A stretch of 64,000 nt of DNA from Lewinellaceae bacterium (GTDB lineage Bacteria; Bacteroidota; Bacteroidia; Chitinophagales; Saprospiraceae), in NCBI GenBank assembly GCA_020636435.1, contig JACJXX010000002.1:1798001-1862000 (forward strand), in the 5' to 3' direction. Made by a program: the position numbers and the translations under genes. The notes under the pieces were generated by a model. The model saw only the letters and a program-made list of their open reading frames with translations, was not told the DNA's origin and did no database searches. Position 1 is the stretch's first letter. Every line of letters starts with the position of its first letter. Shown here one piece after another: positions 49,183-58,126 of the stretch.

Positions 49183-49566
49183 CTATTCTTTGTCGAAGCG
49201 CAATTCCTGGATGAGAAACTGCCCGCCCGAGGCCTTCATGTAGATGTATACGCGGAAGGTTTTCCCGCCGGCTACGAGGTTGCCGATGCAGTATTGCGAA
49301 TCGTTGTTCGGCGGAGCTCCTTTATGGACCTGGCTGAACGACGATGGTTTGTTTTCTGCGAAGAACTTGCGCACGACGTTGATCGCCTGCGCCTTATTGT
49401 AAACGTCTTCCTTATCCAAAACTGCGATTTCCACCGTCTGGTCGAAATACTGGCCGAGGACATCGGCATTGCCTTCGCTGAGGGCTTTGGTAATATTGGC
49501 CAGATTGGCATTTTCAAAGCTGCTCAGCAAGGGAAGCAGCAGGATCAATAACATGAGGTTTTTCAT
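49183..49566 (-). CDS. DUF4783 family exported protein
   Basis: The start is set at ATG 49566 (MKNLMLLILLLPLLSSF); the longer frame uses a TTG two codons earlier. 127 residues with a signal peptide, then an NTF2-like fold of the Bacteroidota family DUF4783: LANITKALSEGNADVLGQYF, VEIAVLDKEDVYNKAQA, VVRKFFAENKPSSFSQVHKG, FRVYIYMKASGGQFLIQELR. Periplasmic small protein, function unknown. Followed upstream by 230 bp without recognised features. Confidence 0.85.
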   Translation of the reverse strand: MKNLMLLILLLPLLSSFENANLANITKALSEGNADVLGQYFDQTVEIAVLDKEDVYNKAQAINVVRKFFAENKPSSFSQVHKGAPPNNDSQYCIGNLVAGGKTFRVYIYMKASGGQFLIQELRFDKE

Positions 49567-49796
49567 AATCAAAGGATTTTATATTCATGGGAAAATTACA
49601 CAATAAACTAATAGTGTTCTATCCGCAAAATCGTTCCACTCGTTACCGAATAAACCTGTGAAAGATTCCCATCTGCATTAAATCCGGCATTGAGACGCGA
49701 AAATTATGCTGCGGCCACAATTGTTGAAATTTATGCCGGCGATGAATACACGACAACCCCAGAACACTAAAACGAGCCGGTTGTGCATAAAATTGC

Positions 49797-50570
49797 CTAT
49801 CCTCTGGTGCGCATATCCGCCCGGATGAGCTTGTAGACCCATTCCCGGTCGGTAGCGCGGGAGCAATTCACGCAGAGGTTGTTGATCGGATGTTCACTCC
49901 AGGTATAGATCAGTTCTTCGGCGGAATACATCGGCCCGGGCAGTTCCTCCCCCATGCTGATGCCGTAGGCGGTCCGCTCCCAGAAATGGATGCCGTTCAT
50001 GCGCTCGAATTCGATGGCGTCGATGATCCGGGCGCCCTGGTCTGGCAGGCGTTCCAGGAAATGAAGGCTGTACATGGTGTGGATGAACATCCACAGCGAG
50101 CCTTCGAAGTTCGGGAAGGAAGCGAAATCCGAAGGTTCCGGGTCGTTTCGGGTCACCCCTTCGCAAAAGAAAAAAGCCTCGCAAATCCAGGGTTTGGCCT
50201 TTTGGCGGATGCCGAAGTAGTTGTTGGTGCGGTTGCAGAGGTAGGACGTGCCCCAGAACGATTCGCGGGCGGCCTTGCTGGCCAGCGCCCGCCAATCGGC
50301 AAGATATTTTTGCCCGTAGGTTTTGCACAGCGGCACGATATCGTAGTAAAAAGCATCCTGCAATCGCGTAAGCTGCCCGGGAGACACCGCCTCCGAACGC
50401 GGCTCGTTGAGGTGCCACCGCCCCGTCTCCGGGATTTGGCTCACCATGTAAGGATGAGTAAACGCCAATTCGCGCAAGACGGCCTGTACGCTGTCGCCGC
50501 GAATGGTTTGCCCGTGAAGCAGGGAAACGCAAAACAATAAACCTAAGAAAGCCAGCCTGTTGAGACGCAT
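49797..50570 (-). CDS. Exported glucosaminidase-domain protein (GH73-like)
   Basis: 257 residues. Signal peptide (RLAFLGLLFCVSLLHGQ). The domain at about 85-215 matches mannosyl-glycoprotein endo-beta-N-acetylglucosaminidase/FlgJ-type muramidases: ALASKAARESFWGTSYLCNR with the general-acid Glu, then TNNYFGIRQKAKPW. The C-terminus has paired Cys (NNLCVNCSR). It likely cleaves peptidoglycan glycan strands in the periplasm. Stand-alone gene, divergent from the defence-type operon across 245 bp. Confidence 0.85.
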   Translation of the reverse strand: MRLNRLAFLGLLFCVSLLHGQTIRGDSVQAVLRELAFTHPYMVSQIPETGRWHLNEPRSEAVSPGQLTRLQDAFYYDIVPLCKTYGQKYLADWRALASKAARESFWGTSYLCNRTNNYFGIRQKAKPWICEAFFFCEGVTRNDPEPSDFASFPNFEGSLWMFIHTMYSLHFLERLPDQGARIIDAIEFERMNGIHFWERTAYGISMGEELPGPMYSAEELIYTWSEHPINNLCVNCSRATDREWVYKLIRADMRTRG

Positions 50571-50766
50571 TGGGATTCCGATTTAAAAGAATTGATGTGC
50601 TGCTATTACCGGAGGCGAGTTACTGAGCAGCACAAAGCTACTTATTAATTGGGGAATTTTTATCCCTTCCCCTTATACGCGGCGAATAATAAAATGTTAG
50701 GCCAATTTTTGGGTAGGCAACGCCTAATGCAAAAAAGGGCATCATACGTCATTATTCCCCTCTCAA

Positions 50767-50780
50767 AACTTGCATAAGTT
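50767..50780 (+). promoter_or_regulatory. Candidate operator upstream of the S24 regulator
   Basis: AACTT-GCAT-AAGTT: a symmetric 14-bp site 36 nt before the regulator start, in the position expected for autorepression. A TTGACTTTTG stretch (50791-50800) lies between it and the start codon and may be part of the promoter. Confidence 0.4.
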
Positions 50781-50815
50781 GCTGGAATTCTTGACTTTTG
50801 TAAAAAAAACCAGCA

Positions 50816-51589
50816 TTGCTCAGTAGGAACCTGAAATATCTTCGCAGGCAACGGAAGCTGACGCAGGCACAACTTGCCGAGATGGTAGGCGTTAGTCGCC
50901 CAACGATCGGTGAGTATGAAAACGGCAATTCTGATCCACCTGCCGGGATATTGAAAAAATTGGCGGAAGTATTTCAGAAAAGTCTCGACAATTTGGTGTT
51001 CGACGACCTTGGAATCCCCCTTTTCCAAGAGGAAAAGACACCTTCCGGCAATGGGGTGCGGGTACTGGCGGTGACGCTGCGGGATGATAAACGGGAGAAC
51101 ATCGAGTTTATTCCAGTTCGGGCGTTTGCAGGCTATGCGACCAGCTATGCTGACCCGGAATTTATTTCAGAGCTGCATCGCTTCCGCCTGCCAAAGCACG
51201 AACACGACACATACAGGGCTTTTGAAATTAAAGGCGACTCCATGCCTCCTGTGGACGACGGCTATATTGTGGTTGGAAGGTATATGGAAGACTGGCGTGA
51301 TTTGGCATCGGGTAAGCGATATGTACTGATTTTACGTGAGCAGGGAGTAGTATTCAAGAGAATCATAAGAGAGGATCGTTTTGAAAAGTTGACACTTATT
51401 TCTGACAACCCTGCCTACAAGCCTTTTTCAGTAAAAGCAGCGGAAATTTGCGAGGCATGGGAATTGATTTCCTACATTGCCTTCCCAAAAGAAGCCACGA
51501 GCTACGACAACCTGATTTTCGATAAACTGCAAGCCATCGAACAGAAAATAGATGCCCTTGCATTCTTTAAACCCCATAAAGGGAATTAA
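50816..51589 (+). CDS. HTH-XRE / S24 (LexA-fold) self-cleaving repressor
   Basis: Start is TTG 50816 (MLSRNLKYLRRQRKLTQ); the next ATG would remove most of the HTH. 257 residues. XRE HTH at 4-60 (LTQAQLAEMVGVSRPTIGEY), linker, then a LexA/CI-type peptidase: Ala105-Gly106 (RAFAGYAT) as the cleavage site, Ser142 in IKGDSMPPV, and Lys181 in GVVFKRII as the general base. All three elements are in LexA order. In this family RecA filaments trigger self-cleavage and derepression. It lies 3 nt before the methylase gene, so it is probably the SOS-type or stress switch of this operon. Confidence 0.92.
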   Translation: MLSRNLKYLRRQRKLTQAQLAEMVGVSRPTIGEYENGNSDPPAGILKKLAEVFQKSLDNLVFDDLGIPLFQEEKTPSGNGVRVLAVTLRDDKRENIEFIPVRAFAGYATSYADPEFISELHRFRLPKHEHDTYRAFEIKGDSMPPVDDGYIVVGRYMEDWRDLASGKRYVLILREQGVVFKRIIREDRFEKLTLISDNPAYKPFSVKAAEICEAWELISYIAFPKEATSYDNLIFDKLQAIEQKIDALAFFKPHKGN

Positions 51590-51592
51590 CCT

Positions 51593-54500
51593 ATGGTGCC
51601 CTCTTTAAGTACTGAACTTGACTATACCTATGGCACAGTAGAAGTGTTTGGGGATGAATTGCCGTTATCGGCAATCAAGCAACACCATATTCGGGAAATA
51701 AGAAAATGGAAAGAACAAGGCAATGTCGTGGTGAACGAAGCCTATTTTTCCGGCGAATATCCTTCCGTTTATTATAAAAAAGTAAGTGATTTCCAAGTAC
51801 CCCACATCAAGGCAATCCTCGACACCCACAAAAAAATCTGGAATCAAGGCAAGGTGACATTTCTCGTTGTAGAAAGTCCTGTCGAGTTTCGGGTAGTTAA
51901 TTGTTCCGAAAAGCCATTTTCCTCTTTTCAACAGAATAAGAACATTGATGACCTGACCTTGCTTAATGGCCGCCGTGACGACGCCGAGGCTATGCGGGAA
52001 CTGAAGCAGGTATTTGGAAAAATTTCCATTGAAACCGGACTGTTTTGGCAAGAGAAAAAATACGCCCGCAAAGTAAAAATGGGCAAACGGGTCGAGCAGG
52101 CACTTATTGAAAACCTGAAAGCAGCCCGCTTGGAACTTAAGAAGGAACTGCCATCGCCGCTCATCCACAATTTGCTGTTGCGCTCTTTGTTCGTACTGTA
52201 CCTCGAAGACAGGGGCGCTACTGACGCTGCATTTTACAACAAGTACCTGCCCGGCGCTAAGACCTATTTTGATGTTTTGGAAAACCATGAGGCTACATAC
52301 AGCCTATTCGAAAAATTGGACGAATCGTTCAACGGCAATTTAAGCCCGGTGACAAAAGAGGAGAAAAAGGCGGTGAACGAGGGCCATTTGCTTAAAATCA
52401 AAGAATGTTTCTGGTCGAAAATAGAACAGCAAGGCCAATTGAAACTGTTTGACTGGCGGATGTTTGATTTCAGCGTCATCCCCATCCAACTGATCAGCGA
52501 GATTTACGAGGATTTTCTTCGGGATGAAAAAGGAGAGGCCGAACAGTCCGCCAAAGGCGCATTTTACACCCCCCACCCCCTGGCAGAGTTCATCATGAAC
52601 GAAGTACTGCCTTACCCCTCTGGCGGAAACACTCGTCACGACTTGAAAATCCTCGATCCAACCTGTGGCTCAGGAATTTTCCTCGTCGAAAGCCTCAACC
52701 GCCTGCTCGACCGCTGGGAGGCAGCACATAAGGACAAAAAGTTGACTTTTGAGGCCATTGAAAAAATCGCCTGTGACAACATCTTCGGTATCGAAATCCA
52801 GAAGGAAGCCATCAAAGTGGCGGCGTTCAGCCTTTACCTCGCCATGCTCGACCGCCTCGATCCGAAATCGCTCTGGCAAATCAGGAAATTCCCTTATTTG
52901 ATTTTTGACCCGGAAGAGGAAAATGAGGAGAAAAGGGGGTATAATTTGTTTAGGATGGATAGTATGAAGAGTGGCCCTTTTGAGGAAATCAAATTTGATT
53001 TAGTGGTAGGCAACCCGCCGTTTGGCACAAAAAATCTGGAAGAGAATGTCAAGGAATACCTCCAAAGCCGAGGCTTTGCCACAGAAATGGTTTTGGCTTT
53101 CCTTCACCGGGCAACTGTCCTTTGCCCGGAAGGAGAGATTGCCCTGATTGCAACGAGCAAAATCCTTTTGAATAATTTAGGGACCTATCAAACGTTTAGA
53201 AAATTCCTTTTCAACGATACCTACGTTGAGAAAGTTTATAATTTTTCTATTCTTCGAAAAGCGTCAATGGAAGATGGCAAAAAATATATCCCTAATGCAT
53301 CAGTGCCAATAAGTATACTATTCTACTCGAAAACACCTCCTTCTCATCCATCTAAGAAGATAATCTATTGTGCACCAAAAACTGCTATAAAAAATCAGTT
53401 GATCGATGGAATTGTCACTGATGTGACTGATATCAAGTATTTGCCAAGAGAAGAATGTCAAAAACCAAATTCAAAAATTTGGAAAGCGGCTATGTGGGGA
53501 ACAGAAAGAGATTTCCAGTTTCTTACCGATTTAGCAAATAAGTACCCAACATTGCTCGACAGCCTTTCCGATTGGAAGAGCGACATGGGCGTTGGTTTTG
53601 AAAAAATCCCGCCGAGAGAGCGCGACTCAGAAATAAAGTTAATGAAGCATTTACCTTCAAATATTCTTGAAAAGTATTATACACCCGAAGAAGATAGTAA
53701 TGATATAGAATTGAATGAATTTCGAACTATTGGAAATAAAAATGCTTATAAAGCTCCCCACCTTTTGATAAAGGAAGGAATCAAGGATGGAAATCTTGTT
53801 GCGTCCTATATTGATTATCCTTGTTCTTTTACGAAAAGTATTTTTGGTATACATCTATCGAGTGACCATTTACTTAAAGTCTTAACAGGATATCTAAATT
53901 CTGATATTTTTAAATACCTTTTATTTTTAACCTCTGTTGATTGGGGTATTGAAAGGAATCGAGTAATGCCAAACGAATTTCTTGATTTACCTAACCTTTG
54001 TTTTGGTTTATCTAAAGATGCTGAAATTGATATTCAAAGCTTTATTGATGAAATCATCCAAATTAAAAAAGAGGAGCTTTTCGGAGTTGACCAACAGATT
54101 GAAAACTTGAAAGCAAACATCGAAAAAGCCTTCCTCGCCCCCCTCAAACTGACCGATACCGAAAAAGTATTGATTGAAGACTTGCTCCATTTCAGTTTGG
54201 GGGCTTTTCAGGGCAAAAAACAGTCGGATGCCTACTATCCCTGTACCACCTCTGATACAAAGCAGTATGCCAGATATCTGTGCCGCACCATCAATCAATT
54301 CCTTGAAAACACGCCCACTTTGTCGGCATGGGCATCCGTTTTTGATCTAACGCACCGATCTCCGCTCAATATCGTTGCTCTCCGATTGAACCGATCCGAA
54401 ACGCCTGGTAAAATCGAAATCCTACCGGGTGCAGTCATGCAGCCGATATTGAAAGACATTGAAGCCTACACGTATCGAAAACACTCCGAAAGCATTTATT

Positions 54501-54643
54501 ACCGGAAATTCATCCGCTATTATAGCAGCGACACAATATATATTGTAAAACCCAACGAAAAACGTTGCTGGTCGCGCTCTATGGGCTTGAACGACGCCGA
54601 TGAGATTGTGGCAGAAATCCTGAAAAGCTCTAATGGAAGGTAA
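51593..54643 (+). CDS. N6-adenine DNA methylase with specificity region (Eco57I-like / type I-II hybrid R-M methylase)
   Basis: 1016 residues. An N-terminal helical region of about 330 residues (KKELPSPLIHNLLLRSLFVL) precedes a class I SAM methylase: Gly loop DPTCGSG from Asp355 and the catalytic NPPF at 474-477. FYTPHPLAEFIMNEVLP just before is the standard N6-methylase lead-in. Residues about 520-850 should recognise the DNA target, and a C-terminal helical part follows. No PD-(D/E)XK site is evident inside it, so cleavage is probably provided by the next gene, which overlaps it by 11 nt. The recognition region (nt about 53160-54100) is much more AT-rich than its flanks, suggesting domain exchange. 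Confidence 0.9.
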   Translation: MVPSLSTELDYTYGTVEVFGDELPLSAIKQHHIREIRKWKEQGNVVVNEAYFSGEYPSVYYKKVSDFQVPHIKAILDTHKKIWNQGKVTFLVVESPVEFRVVNCSEKPFSSFQQNKNIDDLTLLNGRRDDAEAMRELKQVFGKISIETGLFWQEKKYARKVKMGKRVEQALIENLKAARLELKKELPSPLIHNLLLRSLFVLYLEDRGATDAAFYNKYLPGAKTYFDVLENHEATYSLFEKLDESFNGNLSPVTKEEKKAVNEGHLLKIKECFWSKIEQQGQLKLFDWRMFDFSVIPIQLISEIYEDFLRDEKGEAEQSAKGAFYTPHPLAEFIMNEVLPYPSGGNTRHDLKILDPTCGSGIFLVESLNRLLDRWEAAHKDKKLTFEAIEKIACDNIFGIEIQKEAIKVAAFSLYLAMLDRLDPKSLWQIRKFPYLIFDPEEENEEKRGYNLFRMDSMKSGPFEEIKFDLVVGNPPFGTKNLEENVKEYLQSRGFATEMVLAFLHRATVLCPEGEIALIATSKILLNNLGTYQTFRKFLFNDTYVEKVYNFSILRKASMEDGKKYIPNASVPISILFYSKTPPSHPSKKIIYCAPKTAIKNQLIDGIVTDVTDIKYLPREECQKPNSKIWKAAMWGTERDFQFLTDLANKYPTLLDSLSDWKSDMGVGFEKIPPRERDSEIKLMKHLPSNILEKYYTPEEDSNDIELNEFRTIGNKNAYKAPHLLIKEGIKDGNLVASYIDYPCSFTKSIFGIHLSSDHLLKVLTGYLNSDIFKYLLFLTSVDWGIERNRVMPNEFLDLPNLCFGLSKDAEIDIQSFIDEIIQIKKEELFGVDQQIENLKANIEKAFLAPLKLTDTEKVLIEDLLHFSLGAFQGKKQSDAYYPCTTSDTKQYARYLCRTINQFLENTPTLSAWASVFDLTHRSPLNIVALRLNRSETPGKIEILPGAVMQPILKDIEAYTYRKHSESIYYRKFIRYYSSDTIYIVKPNEKRCWSRSMGLNDADEIVAEILKSSNGR

Positions 54644-55283
54644 TTTTGACTCCAACATCACAGCCGATTTTCAGTCAGCATTCCATGGATGGTGTTACCA
54701 AGCTGTCATTGAAGGCTACCGAAAAATGGTAAAGGACACCACCGCCGGGTTTTCCGAATGGGAAGAGGAAGACTTATCGGCAAGGTTAGCCAAAGAATCG
54801 CAGGATTTAAAATGGGTCAAGCAAAAGAGTATCAAAATTATTCCTGAATATCGACTATACGATGACAAAGTTTACTCTGGTCAAAAAAAAGCTAAAAGTG
54901 CTGCACGCATAGATTTCTTGTTTTCAAGCTGGAATGATAACGAAGACCATGATTATTTTGCCGAAGCCAAGAACCTATACCATACAGACAGACGAAGCCC
55001 CGGAGATGCCAACAGATCCAAAAATTACTATATCAAGGGCGGTATCGAGCGCTTCGCGAGCGGCGTATATCCGCACGGCTTTCTTTTAGGGTATGTACTG
55101 CGGGGTGAAATTGACGAAGTGGTCAGCAACCTCAATCAAGTGATGGAAAAGAAGGGCCTCTCGCCTCATATCGGTCAAATCACTGCAAAATCGACCCTTC
55201 ACTCGCATCCTTACTGCTACACCTCCAACAATATGACCGAATCTGGTACTTTGGAGCTACGACATATCTTCCTGAAATTTTAA
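54633..55283 (+). CDS. Predicted PD-(D/E)XK-type nuclease of the S24-methylase operon
   Basis: 216 residues, start ATG overlapping the methylase stop by 11 nt. A restriction-endonuclease-like core is suggested by Asp94 in AARIDFLFSS, a short spacer, and Glu111-Ala-Lys113 in YFAEAKNL, that is D-x16-E-x-K, preceded by a basic patch (QKKAKSA) and followed by a helix (GGIERFASGVYPHGFLLGYVL). No family name can be given. By position it would be the cleavage subunit of the adjacent methylase, or an effector of an R-M-like defence. The assignment rests on this motif and context only. Confidence 0.68.
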   Translation: MEGNFDSNITADFQSAFHGWCYQAVIEGYRKMVKDTTAGFSEWEEEDLSARLAKESQDLKWVKQKSIKIIPEYRLYDDKVYSGQKKAKSAARIDFLFSSWNDNEDHDYFAEAKNLYHTDRRSPGDANRSKNYYIKGGIERFASGVYPHGFLLGYVLRGEIDEVVSNLNQVMEKKGLSPHIGQITAKSTLHSHPYCYTSNNMTESGTLELRHIFLKF

Positions 55284-55323
55284 CAACCCATCGACCTTCA
55301 CCCTTTTCTTCATTCAAAATTGG

Positions 55324-55331
55324 TACTTTTG
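55324..55331 (+). promoter_or_regulatory. Promoter -7 element of gpmI
   Basis: TACTTTTG matches TAnnTTTG only six bases before ATG 55337. If the start point has normal spacing, the mRNA would be leaderless or nearly so. Confidence 0.55.
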
Positions 55332-55336
55332 CCCTT

Positions 55337-56869
55337 ATGGAAAAAAAGCGCGTATTACTCGTCATACTCGATGGCTGGGGCCATGGCCCCAACCCAAAAG
55401 TCAGTGCTATTGCCCAGGCGGAGACGCCCTTTGTCGATAGCCTTTACAAAAAGTATCCCAATGCAGAGCTCACCACCTTCGGCGAACAGGTAGGCTTGCC
55501 CGAGGGGCAGATGGGCAACTCCGAAGTCGGCCACCTCAACATCGGCGCCGGCCGCATCGTCTACCAGGAACTGGCCCGCATCAACAAGGCCATCCGCGAC
55601 CGGGAGCTGCACCAGAACCCGGAACTGCTCAAAGCCCTGAAGCATGCCAAAGAAAACGGGAAGGCCCTGCATCTGTTCGGCCTGGTGTCCGACGGCGGCG
55701 TGCACTCCCACCACCGCCATCTGATGGCGCTCTGCGACATTGCCCTCGAAAACGGCCTGGAAAAGGTGTACATCCACGCCTTCACCGATGGCCGCGACAC
55801 CGACCCCAAAAGCGGGAAAGGATTCATCCGGGAAGTCCTGGAGCACATCGAAGGCACTCCGGTGAAACTCGCCTCCGTGATCGGCCGCTACTATGCCATG
55901 GACCGCGACAAACGGTGGGAGCGCACCAAACTGGCCTACGACCTGCTCGTCCACGGCCAGGGAGAGTCCTCCTCCGATGTTCTCGCCACCATTCAGGAAC
56001 ACTACGAAAAGGGAGAGACCGACGAGTTCCTCAAGCCGATCGTATGTACCGATGCGGATGGAAAACCGGTGGCCACCCTGAAGGAGGGCGATACGGCCCT
56101 GTGCTTCAATTTCCGCACCGACCGCCCCCGGCAGATCACCACCGTGCTCACGCAAAAGAACATGCCAGAACACGATATGAAAACCCTGAGCCTCTATTAT
56201 GTGACCATGACCCGCTACGACGAATCGTACAAGGGCATACACGTGCTCTTCACCAAGGACGACGTGGCCAATACCCTGGGCGAGGTGCTGTCCCGGGCGG
56301 GAATGGATCAGGTTCGGATTGCAGAAACCGAGAAGTACCCCCACGTGACCTTCTTCTTTAACGGCGGCCGGGAAGCGGAATTCAAAGGAGAGCGCCGCAT
56401 CATGATCCCCTCGCCGAAAGTAGCTACTTACGACCTTCAACCGGAAATGAGCGCTTACAAGGTGACCGACGCCATCGTCGAAGATATTGAGAAGAACCAG
56501 CCGGATTTTATCTGCCTCAATTACGCCAATGCCGACATGGTGGGCCATACCGGCGTCTTTGAAGCGGCCATGAAAGCCGCTTCCACGGTAGACACCTGCC
56601 TGAAAAGGTTGATCGAAACGGCGCTGAAGCACGACTATCAGGCCATCGTTATTGCCGACCACGGCAACTCGGATTATATGATTAATGACGACGGCTCGCC
56701 CAATACGGCCCACACCATGAACCCGGTGCCCGTCTTTTACATCAGCAACCAGCCGGACAAGTACCGGATCAAAGGAGGCAAACTGGGAGACATCGCTCCC
56801 ACCATTCTCACCCTCTTCGGCATGGATATACCGAAGGAGATGGATGGGGAGGTGTTGGTGGAGGGGTAA
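55337..56869 (+). CDS. gpmI: 2,3-bisphosphoglycerate-independent phosphoglycerate mutase
   Basis: 510 residues, the usual length. The enzyme interconverts 3- and 2-phosphoglycerate in glycolysis, cytoplasmic, with two Mn2+ ions. Visible signatures: LLVILDGWGHG metal ligand Asp, the catalytic Ser62 in MGNSEVGHLNIG, HAFTDGRDTDPKSG, VIGRYYAMDRDKRW, FFNGGRE, and IVIADHGNSD with the second metal site. Strong match over the full length. A short duplicated TTGTTATATGGCTT word follows the stop (about 56881-56911). Confidence 0.97.
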   Translation: MEKKRVLLVILDGWGHGPNPKVSAIAQAETPFVDSLYKKYPNAELTTFGEQVGLPEGQMGNSEVGHLNIGAGRIVYQELARINKAIRDRELHQNPELLKALKHAKENGKALHLFGLVSDGGVHSHHRHLMALCDIALENGLEKVYIHAFTDGRDTDPKSGKGFIREVLEHIEGTPVKLASVIGRYYAMDRDKRWERTKLAYDLLVHGQGESSSDVLATIQEHYEKGETDEFLKPIVCTDADGKPVATLKEGDTALCFNFRTDRPRQITTVLTQKNMPEHDMKTLSLYYVTMTRYDESYKGIHVLFTKDDVANTLGEVLSRAGMDQVRIAETEKYPHVTFFFNGGREAEFKGERRIMIPSPKVATYDLQPEMSAYKVTDAIVEDIEKNQPDFICLNYANADMVGHTGVFEAAMKAASTVDTCLKRLIETALKHDYQAIVIADHGNSDYMINDDGSPNTAHTMNPVPVFYISNQPDKYRIKGGKLGDIAPTILTLFGMDIPKEMDGEVLVEG

Positions 56870-56985
56870 ATTGTTAAATTGTTATATGGCTTAATTGTTA
56901 TATGGCTTGCCGTCGGCCAGGCTACAAATCAGGCCACCAGAGCAACCTTCCTTGCCTTAGCCGGTTAATTATGCAAAACCGAAGC

Positions 56986-57540
56986 ATGAACAAACCACTG
57001 CTTTATCTTGCCTTGTTTGCGTTGACCCTATCCAGCTGTTACCAGGAGGGCAAGGAAGGCGGCGTCCGCATCCCGGATACCTTCTTCGACCTCAAAGGGT
57101 ACATCCATGGCGAAATCCAGCGGCTCTCGGAAACGCAGCCCAGGGTGCTGAAGCGCATCGCCATCGACGGACAGCAGGAAGAGCGGACGATCGATTCGCT
57201 GGACTATGAAAAAGAACTGGGCATTTTTACCCGTTCTGACATCAACAAAGTAGCCTGGCTCGAAAAGTACCAGGCCGACAGTACTTTCCAGGACGGGCAG
57301 CTCACCCGCATTACCTATACTTCCACCGACCAAAGCCTGAAGACCCATCTGCTCGACGTTCAATTCTCCGGTGGAGAGGTAGCGCAGGTCCATGTTCAGA
57401 ACGAGACGGAAAGCATCGTAGCCAACGTGGACCAGGAGATGTGGTATTTTCCGGGCCGGGGGTATAAGCTGGAAAGCGGGCAGTCTACTGCTCTGACGGA
57501 GGAGAAAAAAGTGAAGGTGGAAGTGGAGTTTCTGGAATAA
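56986..57540 (+). CDS. Predicted lipoprotein of unknown function
   Basis: Start at ATG 56986 (MNKPLLYLALFALTLSSC); ATG 56971 is possible and would add five residues. 184 residues with lipobox LTLSSC (Cys at about 18). The mature protein has several charged strands (YIHGEIQRLSETQPRVLKRI, DSLDYEKELGIFTRSDIN, VHVQNETESIVANVDQEMWY) and no recognised domain. Probably lipid-anchored in the outer membrane. Separated from gpmI by 116 bp. Confidence 0.7.
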   Translation: MNKPLLYLALFALTLSSCYQEGKEGGVRIPDTFFDLKGYIHGEIQRLSETQPRVLKRIAIDGQQEERTIDSLDYEKELGIFTRSDINKVAWLEKYQADSTFQDGQLTRITYTSTDQSLKTHLLDVQFSGGEVAQVHVQNETESIVANVDQEMWYFPGRGYKLESGQSTALTEEKKVKVEVEFLE

Positions 57541-57630
57541 AGAACATTTGATAGAAAACAAGAAGATCGCACTAAGGCTTGGTGGGTCTTTGTGCCTTGG
57601 TGTCCTTGTGGCTATATGTGCCGGCCGAGA

Positions 57631-57722
57631 AAAAAAAAGAGGCAGTGCATGCGCACTACCTCAGCCCTAACCAAATAAAACCAAATTATTCTTGAAGAGT
57701 CAAACTCTCTTTGTTCGTCCGA
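57631..57722 (-). ncRNA. Predicted small RNA, about 90 nt, with own promoter and terminator
   Basis: On the minus strand a consensus promoter (TTG at 57758-57756, 20-nt spacer, TATATTTG at 57735-57728) is followed after about 60 nt by a hairpin with arms GAGGTAGTGC and GCACTGCCTC (57662-57639), then nine U (57638-57630). An AAGAG-AGTTTGA-CTCTT hairpin lies near its 5' end. No frame of useful length exists. Together these are the parts of a stand-alone small RNA in a 586-bp gap. It is not matched to a known family by eye. Confidence 0.7.
57639..57662 (-). terminator. Terminator of the predicted small RNA
   Basis: Stem of ten positions with one internal mismatch, loop GCAT, followed on the minus strand by nine T. 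The oriented U-tract shows that the terminated transcript runs on the minus strand. It cannot serve the lipoprotein gene on the plus strand. Confidence 0.82.
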
Positions 57723-57727
57723 TAATA

Positions 57728-57758
57728 CAAATATAAGGACTTTGTGTAAAAAATACAA
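57728..57758 (-). promoter_or_regulatory. Promoter of the predicted small RNA
   Basis: Minus-strand TTG, 20-nt spacer, TATATTTG. Both boxes fit the Bacteroidota consensus exactly. The nearest downstream gene on this strand is more than 7 kb away, and the terminator about 70 nt on implies a short transcript. Confidence 0.7.
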
Positions 57759-57762
57759 TTAC

Positions 57763-58076
57763 AAAATTAATAAAAAATCAAGCTTGCCGTTTCATCCCTA
57801 AAACTAAAGCGGCCTTTCCTTTTGAAAAAACCCACATATTTGGCTTATTCGCCGTTTCAGGATAGAAACTCTCGATTTTGCATTTAAATATAAAAGAAGA
57901 AAAAACCGTATTGGCAAAAATTTAATTCCGGATGTTCTTTCCCCGCCAAATTATTTTTCAAATCCCTGATCTGCATTTTTAGCGGCCAATTCATCGCGCC
58001 TTCCGAAGCAAGGCTGCGGGAAGCGCTTAAAAAACCTTAACCGCCCCGAAAAAAAAATTTCCTTCTTTGAAAATTT
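57763..58076. other. AT-rich spacer before the M28 peptidase gene
   Basis: No gene or repeat recognised. It ends in a TATCTTTG -7 element (58077-58084), 42 nt before ATG 58127. Confidence 0.5.
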
Positions 58077-58126
58077 TATCTTTGGGACTTGCTTTTTTAC
58101 CCAAAAAACGCTGAAATCTGCCCCTG

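Noticed and set aside
51593..54643. Single-chain type IIG restriction enzyme
   Set aside because: No PD-(D/E)XK site is evident in the 1016-residue protein. The overlapping downstream gene carries the candidate site instead.
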